Positions 1-5,337 of a DNA stretch of 5,337 nucleotides are shown piece by piece (the first letter of the stretch is position 1; each line of letters opens with the position of its first letter). Origin of the DNA: Candidatus Omnitrophota bacterium. Lineage in GTDB: Bacteria > Omnitrophota > Gorgyraeia > Gorgyraeales > Gorgyraeaceae. The stretch is taken from positions 1 through 5,337 of the forward strand of contig JAHIUV010000176.1 in NCBI GenBank assembly GCA_018817035.1, given 5' to 3'. The position numbers and the translations under genes were made by a program. Under the pieces are notes generated by a model. It did no database searches. It was not told the DNA's origin and saw only the letters and a program-made list of their open reading frames with translations.

Positions 1-1158
1 CAAGAAGTGCTACGCAAAAAACAAATTACCCGTGAACAAGCCGCACAGAAAAAAGAATTAGCCAGGCAAAGGGCTCAGGAAAAGAAGCAATCCGCACTTG
101 AAAAGAAACGTTTAGCCAGAGAATCTGCCAGGAATAAAAAAGAATTAGCCCGGCAAAGATCTCAGGAAAAGAAACAACTTGCCCGCGAAGAATCTAAGCA
201 GGGAAAGGCCATGACCAGGCAGAAGGCGCTCCAAAAGAAACAATCTATCTTAGATAAGAAACGCCTTATTCGTGAACAAGCCGTGCAGAAAAAAGAATTA
301 GCCATAAAAAGCGCTCAGGAAAAGAAGCAAGTCGTTCTTAAAAAGAAGCAACAGGCCAGGGAAGAAGCCAGGCAAAGAAAAACACTTGCCAGGCAGAGAG
401 TCGAAGAGAAAAAAGAATTGTTACTTGAACAAAAACGTCTTTCTATAGGAGAAGCCAGGAATATAAAACAGCTTGCTATCCAAGACGCTCAGGAAAAGAA
501 ACAGGCTGCTCGTGATAAAAAGCGCCTAACCCACGAACAAGCCCTTCAAAAGAAACAGGATATATTAAAGGAAAGGCAATCAGTCAGGGAACAAAAATTA
601 AATAAAAAGCAGGATGCCCTGGAAGAAAAGCGCTTTGCCAAAGAAGAAGCCCTTAAAGACAAAAAACTCGCGCGCGCCAAAAAAGAACTTTCCTTAAAAG
701 AAGATATAAGTGAGTATATAGTAGTAAAGCGGAAGACACCGGGAGAGTTTTTTGAAGATGCTAATTATTTGGTATCCATTGAACAATATGAAGATGCCGT
801 AGCTTTATATAACTACACCATAGACATTACTAAAAATAAGGCATTGAGAAAAGAAGTAATAAGGGCAAAGAAGAAAACCCTGAAGACTATAAAAAATCAA
901 GAGGCCATTGAAGAAAAAAGTCCTGCCCGCGAAGAAGCCCAAAGAAAAAAAGAATTAAAGAAGCAAAAAACTGAGCAAAGAAAACAGGCTGCCCTTGAAA
1001 AGAAGCGCCTTGTCAGGGAAGAAGCCAAACAGAAAAAAGAACTCGCCAGGCAAAGATCTCAAGAAAAGAAACAGGCCGCCCTTGAGAAAAAGAGACAGGC
1101 CAGGGAACGGACCCAGGAAAGAAGACGGCTTAAACTCGAACGCCGCAAAAACAGATGA
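1..1158 (+). CDS. Repetitive charged helical (coiled-coil / single-alpha-helix-like) protein with a TPR-like island, 5' end missing
   Basis: I do not recognise a named family. The reading frame is open to base 1 (CAA GAA then GTG at 7), so the gene starts outside the window. The GTG is best read as an internal valine, because the repeat phase runs straight through it: VLRKKQITREQAAQ matches ILDKKRLIREQAVQ 80 residues later. At least 385 residues are visible (numbered here from the GTG as 1). Residues 1-230 and 307-383 are dominated by K, R, Q, E and A, strongly basic overall, with KK pairs spaced 11 and 7 residues apart. There are only two prolines, at 245 and 306. Between them, residues about 245-300 differ: PGEFFEDANYLVSIEQYEDA and the following residues resemble one TPR helical hairpin. 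No membrane segment or signal peptide is visible, but the N-terminus is not available. Its stop TGA overlaps the start of tpsB, implying co-translation. It could be a cytoplasmic long helix, or a TolA-like stalk if an anchor lies upstream. Function is unknown. Confidence 0.8.
   Translation, partial: QEVLRKKQITREQAAQKKELARQRAQEKKQSALEKKRLARESARNKKELARQRSQEKKQLAREESKQGKAMTRQKALQKKQSILDKKRLIREQAVQKKELAIKSAQEKKQVVLKKKQQAREEARQRKTLARQRVEEKKELLLEQKRLSIGEARNIKQLAIQDAQEKKQAARDKKRLTHEQALQKKQDILKERQSVREQKLNKKQDALEEKRFAKEEALKDKKLARAKKELSLKEDISEYIVVKRKTPGEFFEDANYLVSIEQYEDAVALYNYTIDITKNKALRKEVIRAKKKTLKTIKNQEAIEEKSPAREEAQRKKELKKQKTEQRKQAALEKKRLVREEAKQKKELARQRSQEKKQAALEKKRQARERTQERRRLKLERRKNR
31..330 (+). 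repeat. Diverged 87-bp (29-residue) repeats with a 240-bp higher-order copy
   Basis: Two neighbouring 29-residue units start at bases 31 and 118 (REQAAQKKELARQR and RESARNKKELARQR); the AAAAAAGAATTAGCC core recurs at 49 and 136, exactly 87 bases apart. A larger copy is also visible: bases 31-90 and 271-330 match at about 54 of 60 positions by hand count, giving a 240-bp (80-residue) period. More degenerate units continue to about base 690. The unit breaks down as 11+7+11 residues, a hendecad/heptad mixture that gives 3.625 residues per turn, close to an unwound straight alpha-helix. Confidence 0.8.
928..1101 (+). repeat. Tandem pair of 29-residue repeats at the C-terminus of the helical protein
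   Basis: Bases 928-1014 and 1015-1101 encode two directly adjacent 29-residue units (residues 308-336 and 337-365). They begin REEAQRKKEL and REEAKQKKEL and end AALEKKRLV and AALEKKRQA. They are the same unit seen near the left edge of the window, so the repeat block resumes in register after the TPR-like island. The purine-rich DNA of this block could expand or contract by recombination or slippage. Confidence 0.85.
1155..1158 (+). promoter_or_regulatory. ATGA stop-start overlap (translational coupling)
   Basis: The ATG of tpsB at 1155 shares bases with the TGA stop (1156-1158) of the upstream helical-protein gene. No good Shine-Dalgarno sits at the usual distance: the bases just before read AACGCCGCAAAAACAG. 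Initiation of tpsB therefore probably depends on ribosomes terminating on the upstream gene. This start is supported by the signal peptide that begins immediately after it. Confidence 0.75.
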
Positions 1159-1241
1159 TAAAGAAAAAATATAGTTATTTACTGGTATTTTTATTGACCC
1201 TGACTACCCTGCTATATGGTTCTCCGCGCGTATCCTTTGCT
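1155..1241 (+). other. Sec signal peptide of TpsB
   Basis: Residues 1-29 show a lysine-rich n-region (MIKKK), a Leu/Phe/Val/Thr hydrophobic core (about 8-20), and a small-residue cleavage site S-F-A before Q30. There is no lipobox cysteine, so signal peptidase I is expected. Confidence 0.85.
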
Positions 1242-2972
1242 CAGTCCGAAGATGACAGTGCTGAGATAAAGGCGCTGATAGAAGAAATGCGCAGTCTAAG
1301 GCAAAAAGTTTCCGAAATAGACGCGTTAAAACAAAAGCTAACTGAACTGGAAAATAAAGTAGATATTCAGCAGAGGGTAATAGAACAGCAGAGAAGCGTG
1401 CTTGAAAAAGTAGAAGGTTTGCCTGAGATCAAAAAAGCCCTTGCTCCTCCCGAACCAAAGATCCTGATAAAAAAATTCGTGCTTAATGAGGTCAATCTAT
1501 TTAGCCCTGAAGACTTTAAGCCCATACTGAAAAAATACTATGATAGAGAATTGACAATGACTGACCTGAAGAATATTGCCGAACAGATAACCCAGTATTA
1601 TCGCAGTAAAGGCTATATAAATACCGTAGCTTATGTCCCGGCGCAGGAGATAGTGGATAATACGGCTGAGTTCAGGATAGTGGAAGGAAGAGTCGGGGAT
1701 ATAAAGGTAGAGGGCGGTGAATATTATAAGGCAAAGACCATAGAGCCTAAAGTCCTGATAGAAAAAGGCCAGGCATTGAATTATGAGGAATTAAATGAAA
1801 ACCTAAGGCGCATAAATAAGCAGCCTGATAGGACAGTAGAAGCGTTCCTCCAACCGGGTAAAGAAGAAGGTACCTCTGATATTCTGTTAAAGACAAAAGA
1901 CGAGAGGCCATGGCACATTAACATGGATTATACTAACAGAGGTACTAAATATACGACCACGAATCGTTTCGGCATAGGTTTTACCCATAATAATTTGCTT
2001 GGCCACAATGATATCCTGTCAACTAAGTTTCGCATAGGCGAAGACTCTGATATATACTCATTCAGCGGGGATTATAATATTCCTATAAATAGATATGATA
2101 CCCGCCTGGGAGCTTACGGGGCATTCAGTAATGCTGAAATAGGCGACCAGTTCAGCGTCCTTAATCCTGAAGGCAAAGCTGCTGTTTACGGGATATATTT
2201 ATCTCATCCTTTAATAAACGAGGATTTTGACAATTTTACTTTGGAGTCAAATGTTATAGCCGGATTTGATTCAATAAGCATCTGGAATAATATATTAGGA
2301 AATGAAAGCAGCCACGATGAACTCCGTGTAGCAAAATTAGGGATAAGTTTTGATGAAAAAGACAGCGCTGGTAGGACATTCCTGTCAGAGAACATAAGAG
2401 TAGGCATATCTGATTTTCTCGGGTCTATGGAAACTCATAGTGAAGAATCCAGCCGCCTGGACGCGAACAGCGAATTTATAAAGAATACAGGTTCATTGAC
2501 AAGGATCACGCGTTTGCCCATGTCATCATACCTAGTCAACAGGGTGAATTATCAGATCACTACGGATCCCCTGGTATCCAGCGAACAGTTTGTCATAGGC
2601 GGCGTGGATTCTGTAAGAGGTTATCCTGAGAATGAATATTTCGGGGATTACGGCATAACCGCCAGTTTTGAATTAAGGACCCCGGCGTTCCTTTTGCCGA
2701 GTTTTATGAGGAGCGCTCCCAAGGAAGACGGGGCGTCCAAACTGATAGATACTCTTCAGTTTATATATTTCGTGGATCTGGGAGAAGCCAGTCTTAAGAG
2801 CCCGCGCGTGGGAGAAGACGCTGACGCTTATTTAGTCGGCGCCGGTGTCGGGCTTAGGTTTAACATGATAAATAACCTGAGCGGCAGGCTGGACTGGGGC
2901 TTTCCCATGAATACAGAGCCAAGCGACGATTCTTCAAGTACACTGCATATCGGCTTAGGGTATGAGTGGTAA
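1155..2972 (+). CDS. Two-partner secretion outer-membrane transporter, TpsB (FhaC/ShlB/HecB family)
   Basis: This is a complete 605-residue protein, close to the usual 550-600 of the family. A signal peptide covers residues 1-29 (basic MIKKK, hydrophobic core, cleavage after SFA). Residues about 36-88 form a predicted coiled coil (for example LRQKVSEIDALKQKLTELEN). POTRA 1 spans about 103-180 and includes QYYRSKGYINTVAYVPAQ and the FRIVEG strand; POTRA 2 spans about 179-250. The rest is beta-barrel. Loop 6 carries GGVDSVRGY (VRGY at 487-490, with R488), and the partner FVDLG (FxDxG, 539-543, with D541) is present; these are the two signature motifs of Omp85/TpsB proteins. The protein ends in YEW, an aromatic C-terminus typical of outer-membrane barrels. 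It should recognise the TPS domain of the downstream exoprotein in the periplasm and secrete it across the outer membrane. I see no cysteine. The coiled coil before POTRA 1 is longer than the short H1 helix and linker of FhaC. Family assignment is strong; the cargo is inferred from adjacency. Confidence 0.95.
   Translation: MIKKKYSYLLVFLLTLTTLLYGSPRVSFAQSEDDSAEIKALIEEMRSLRQKVSEIDALKQKLTELENKVDIQQRVIEQQRSVLEKVEGLPEIKKALAPPEPKILIKKFVLNEVNLFSPEDFKPILKKYYDRELTMTDLKNIAEQITQYYRSKGYINTVAYVPAQEIVDNTAEFRIVEGRVGDIKVEGGEYYKAKTIEPKVLIEKGQALNYEELNENLRRINKQPDRTVEAFLQPGKEEGTSDILLKTKDERPWHINMDYTNRGTKYTTTNRFGIGFTHNNLLGHNDILSTKFRIGEDSDIYSFSGDYNIPINRYDTRLGAYGAFSNAEIGDQFSVLNPEGKAAVYGIYLSHPLINEDFDNFTLESNVIAGFDSISIWNNILGNESSHDELRVAKLGISFDEKDSAGRTFLSENIRVGISDFLGSMETHSEESSRLDANSEFIKNTGSLTRITRLPMSSYLVNRVNYQITTDPLVSSEQFVIGGVDSVRGYPENEYFGDYGITASFELRTPAFLLPSFMRSAPKEDGASKLIDTLQFIYFVDLGEASLKSPRVGEDADAYLVGAGVGLRFNMINNLSGRLDWGFPMNTEPSDDSSSTLHIGLGYEW
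2613..2624 (+). other. VRGY motif of the TpsB loop 6
   Basis: Encodes V487-R488-G489-Y490 within IGGVDSVRGYPENEYFGDYG. In FhaC and other Omp85-superfamily proteins this loop folds into the barrel, and its arginine pairs with the aspartate of the FxDxG strand, here D541. Both residues are intact, which supports a functional transporter. Confidence 0.9.
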
Positions 2973-2981
2973 TATAATATA

Positions 2982-2986
2982 GAGGT
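2982..2986 (+). promoter_or_regulatory. Ribosome binding site of tpsA
   Basis: GAGGT, inside AGAGGT, lies 8 bases before the ATG at 2995, an ideal Shine-Dalgarno spacing. It fixes the tpsA start. The gap between tpsB and tpsA (2973-2994, 22 bases, AT-rich) has no room for a terminator and shows no hairpin, so the two genes should be co-transcribed, with tpsA having its own initiation site. Confidence 0.85.
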
Positions 2987-2994
2987 AAAATAAT

Positions 2995-3093
2995 ATGACA
3001 AAAATAGTCTGGTTAAATAAGATTTTTAGGACCACTCTTGCCACATTATTTTTTACATATTACCTGATCTTGCCTGATACTAACGCGTTCGCG
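2995..3093 (+). other. Sec signal peptide of TpsA
   Basis: Residues 1-33: basic n-region with K3, K9 and R12, hydrophobic stretch about 14-27, and an A-F-A site at 31-33 before G34. It is an ordinary-length signal, without the long N-terminal extension found in some very large TpsA proteins. Confidence 0.8.
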
Positions 3094-5337
3094 GGTAACC
3101 TTCCCGAAGATCCTGATGTTAAAATAGGAGACCCCTCTATATCATCTTCTGACACAGAAATGACCATTGATGCCGGTAACTATGACAAGACCTGGATAGA
3201 TTGGCAGGGTGGTTTTAATATAGCGGCCGGTAATACTGTAAATAACATAGGCCCATCCCTTTCCGCGGCAATACTCCATAATGACGTAAGCGGCGCTATC
3301 TCTGACATACAGGGTGCTCTTAACGGCAATTGCCAGGTATTCCTTTTAAATCCCAGCGGTATATTATTTTCTCCTACGGCTCAGGTGAACGTAGCGGGAT
3401 TAGTCGCGTCGACACTGATGATGAGCCAGGATGATTTTCTTGCCGGAAATTATGCTTTTAGCGGAGATAATGACCTGGCTACAGTGGTCAATGCCGGTGA
3501 CATAACCGCGACTAACGGAGGAGATATCACTCTTATAGGCGGAGCAGTCCAAAACCTCGGCACTATAAGAGCTGACCTTGGCACAGTAAATCTGGCAGCG
3601 GGAAAAGGAGTTACCTTAAATATAAGCGGAGACGGCTCTATACAGGCTGTTGTGAGTGAAGCAATACTTGATAACGTATATGACCAGGACGGCGACAGGG
3701 TAGCCGTAGGCGTTGAGAACCTCGGCACGATCAGCGCTAACGGAGGAAGCATATATATAGAGGTAGAGGCTGTCCAGGATGTATTTGACACATTGGTCAA
3801 CCAGGAAGGTGTTATCCGCGCCGGTTCAATGGTGGAGCGCGACGGGAAGATAGTCTTGGTTTCAGCTTCGGAAGGCATAATACAGAATACCGGAACTATG
3901 GATGTTTCAGGAATCGAAAATGGCGCTTCAGGCGGGGAAATAGAGATGACCGGAGATGTAATCGGTCAGTTTGGCGAAATCCACGCAGATGGTATGGGTG
4001 AGGCAGATGGCGGCAATATTGATATCTATGCGAAAAATATAGTTGCTTTAAACGAGGTTAGTTTGACTACCGCAAATGCCGGTAGTATAGGTGACGGCGG
4101 AACAGTTACTGTTTTTTCGCCTGACACAGCTTTATTCTGGAACGGCGCATTAATTGAGGCAAGAGGCGGAAGCCAATCAGGTAATGGCGGTTTTGTTGAG
4201 GTGTCGGGGCTTGAAAATGTATATGTAAGAGGTATGGTTGATGCAAGCGCATCAAGTGGAATAGCCGGAACATTCCTGATAGATCCTACTGATATAACAA
4301 TTCAAAGCGCAGCTGGTGACATAGATGGGGATGTAGACGGCACTTATACTCCCAGTGCTAATACCAATACCATAAGTGACGGTGCAATTGAAACTTTGCT
4401 TAATGCAGGTACAAGCGTAGTGATTAGTACAGTAAGCGGTTTTTCTGGCCCTGGCGGTGGTGATATAACTCAAAATGCTGATGCCTCTATTGGTTTTACA
4501 GGTGCCGGTGGAGCGGCTACACTTGGCTTAACAGCTGAAAGTGATATAGTTTTAAATGGAGGGATAACAGCAGCAGGTAATACATTAGGAGTAACACTTG
4601 CTGCTACTGGAGCCGTAGATATAAATGCTGCAATCGGTACTAATGGTGGAACTTTTGCCTCGTCAGGCACCACCTTTGATAATACCGGTGGCGCGATTAC
4701 TACGGGTGGCGGCACGGTTGACATAACTCATTCAGGAGCTATTACTATCGCCGCAGATATTACTTCCACCGACGCGGCAATTTCTATTGCTAATACCACA
4801 AGTGATATACGTATAACTCATTCAAGTGGAACAATAGATGCAGGCACGAGTACTGTAACCTTACGTGCTGATGACATGACTTTAGGAGGCACATCTATTA
4901 TTGGTAACGGTGGAATTAATATTTATACAACAGATGCCGATACGATTATTCAGCTGGACACTACTGAGGAAATTGCGGAACAACTTGAGTTGTCAGCGGC
5001 AATGTTGCAGACATTATCCTCAAGCGGAACAGTCACAATAGGTGAAAATGGCGTTAATAGTGGTGCCATTCAAGTAGGCGGCGCAGCTACAAATTTATCA
5101 GGCGAAACATTTTCGCTTACACTTGCAACCGAGGGAGCGATTGATGATGTAACAGGCAGTTCTAATGTTATTACACTTGCTAATGGCAAGACTTTTACCC
5201 TTGATGCCGGGACATCGATTGGCGCTACAAATGCAGTTAATACCGCGGCAACTATAATAAACGCCGACGCAGGAAGTAGTAATCTTACTCTTACAAATAC
5301 AGGCAATGTGACAGATCTTCAGCTTAATGCCAATTCC
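2995..5337 (+). CDS. Filamentous-haemagglutinin-family TPS exoprotein, TpsA, 3' end missing
   Basis: The frame is open for 781 codons to the right edge with no stop. Signal peptide at 1-33 (hydrophobic ATLFFTYYLILP, cleavage after AFA). Residues about 45-250 are the TPS/haemagglutination-activity domain: WIDWQGGFNIAAGNTVN (67-83), then VFLLNPSGILF with NPSG at 119-122 (family NPNG/NPSG turn), then VNLAAGKGVTL (198-208). GNGGFVEVSG (396-405) and GTFLIDPTDITI (425-436) are motifs seen in many FHA-like proteins. From about 437 on, the sequence is rich in T, G, A, I, N and S in short beta-strand repeats, as expected for a right-handed beta-helix. The protein would be exported by Sec, guided by its TPS domain to the adjacent TpsB, and displayed or released at the surface, typically as an adhesin. 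The C-terminus, which would tell adhesin from contact-dependent toxin or other effector, lies outside the window. Cysteine 113 is the only cysteine seen. The family call is firm; the biological target is unknown. Confidence 0.93.
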   Translation, partial: MTKIVWLNKIFRTTLATLFFTYYLILPDTNAFAGNLPEDPDVKIGDPSISSSDTEMTIDAGNYDKTWIDWQGGFNIAAGNTVNNIGPSLSAAILHNDVSGAISDIQGALNGNCQVFLLNPSGILFSPTAQVNVAGLVASTLMMSQDDFLAGNYAFSGDNDLATVVNAGDITATNGGDITLIGGAVQNLGTIRADLGTVNLAAGKGVTLNISGDGSIQAVVSEAILDNVYDQDGDRVAVGVENLGTISANGGSIYIEVEAVQDVFDTLVNQEGVIRAGSMVERDGKIVLVSASEGIIQNTGTMDVSGIENGASGGEIEMTGDVIGQFGEIHADGMGEADGGNIDIYAKNIVALNEVSLTTANAGSIGDGGTVTVFSPDTALFWNGALIEARGGSQSGNGGFVEVSGLENVYVRGMVDASASSGIAGTFLIDPTDITIQSAAGDIDGDVDGTYTPSANTNTISDGAIETLLNAGTSVVISTVSGFSGPGGGDITQNADASIGFTGAGGAATLGLTAESDIVLNGGITAAGNTLGVTLAATGAVDINAAIGTNGGTFASSGTTFDNTGGAITTGGGTVDITHSGAITIAADITSTDAAISIANTTSDIRITHSSGTIDAGTSTVTLRADDMTLGGTSIIGNGGINIYTTDADTIIQLDTTEEIAEQLELSAAMLQTLSSSGTVTIGENGVNSGAIQVGGAATNLSGETFSLTLATEGAIDDVTGSSNVITLANGKTFTLDAGTSIGATNAVNTAATIINADAGSSNLTLTNTGNVTDLQLNANS
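4267..5337 (+). repeat. Beta-helix repeat region of TpsA, low complexity
   Basis: After the LIDPTDITI motif the protein becomes a run of diverged strand-turn repeats of roughly 20-30 residues, such as ESDIVLNGGITAAGNTL, TGAVDINAAI, GGTVDITHSGAITI and STVTLRADDMTLGG. One identifiable pair is ataactcattca (I-T-H-S) at 4723-4734 and 4813-4824, exactly 90 bases (30 residues) apart. Otherwise the repeats are degenerate at the DNA level. The arrangement SDGAIETLLNAGTSVVIST followed by GGDIT matches a module common after the LxDP motif in FHA-like proteins. Confidence 0.65.

Noticed and set aside
7..9. GTG at base 7 as the true start of the helical-protein gene
   Set aside because: The frame is open to base 1, there is no room to see a ribosome site, and the repeat pattern continues through this codon, which aligns with an internal isoleucine 80 residues later.
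49..150. A-rich runs (AAAAAAG) as programmed frameshift sites
   Set aside because: The runs sit in the phase AAA AAA G relative to the frame, not the A AAA AAG phase needed for the classical -1 slip, and the downstream frame is simply continuous.
1..1158. CRISPR-like or mobile-element repeat array
   Set aside because: The repeats are in frame, encode a periodic helix, and lack constant direct repeats with unique spacers or terminal inverted repeats.
2204..2407. Minus-strand open frame within tpsB
   Set aside because: Antisense to barrel-coding sequence of a well-supported gene; its translation has no recognisable domain.
2973..2994. Terminator or promoter between tpsB and tpsA
   Set aside because: Only 22 AT-rich bases with no inverted repeat or T-run; it holds only the Shine-Dalgarno of tpsA.
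3450..3878. Minus-strand open frame antisense to the TPS domain
   Set aside because: Low-complexity Ser/Thr/Pro/Ala translation that mirrors the repetitive plus-strand codons; tpsA is clearly the real gene here.
4252..5306. Three minus-strand open frames (4252-4473, 4470-4724, 5070-5306)
   Set aside because: All are shadows of the tpsA beta-helix repeats, with Pro/Val/Ala-rich or Thr/Tyr-rich low-complexity products and no family resemblance.

Overview
The window is one continuous plus-strand gene cluster with no free space. A repetitive helical-protein gene enters from the left edge, then comes a complete outer-membrane transporter gene, then the 5' part of a large secreted protein gene that runs off the right edge. 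The last two form a recognisable two-partner secretion (TPS, type Vb) pair, TpsB (FhaC/ShlB family) followed by TpsA (filamentous-haemagglutinin family). The first gene overlaps tpsB by 4 bases (ATGA), and tpsB and tpsA are only 22 bases apart. All three therefore look like one operon, although its promoter and terminator lie outside the window.

Organism: a diderm (Gram-negative-type) bacterium, because both a POTRA/16-strand-barrel transporter and signal peptides are present. By eye the GC content is moderate (about 40-45%). Isoleucine is very often ATA and arginine often AGG/AGA. This style, together with a large TPS exoprotein, would fit an uncultured lineage such as Omnitrophota, but that is a weak inference and no taxonomic marker is present.

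Layout: (1) bases 1-1158, a Lys/Arg/Gln/Glu-rich, almost proline-free helical repeat protein with 29-residue (87-bp) units, interrupted by a TPR-like island; its start is missing. (2) 1155-2972, TpsB with signal peptide, an extra coiled coil, two POTRA domains and a barrel carrying VRGY and FxDxG motifs. (3) 2982-2986, a clear Shine-Dalgarno. (4) 2995-5337, TpsA with signal peptide, TPS/haemagglutination-activity domain, GGFVEVSG and LIDPTDITI motifs, then a Thr/Gly/Ala/Ile-rich beta-helix region that is still open at base 5337.

How they work together: TpsA would cross the inner membrane by Sec, its TPS domain would bind the POTRA domains of TpsB in the periplasm, and it would be threaded through the TpsB barrel to fold as a surface beta-helix. 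The role of the helical protein is unknown. Its translational coupling to tpsB is the least expected part of the window. I did not find a clearly new system: the TPS pair is a known type, and the novelty candidates are the helical partner, the coiled coil on TpsB, and a codon-use shift inside tpsA.
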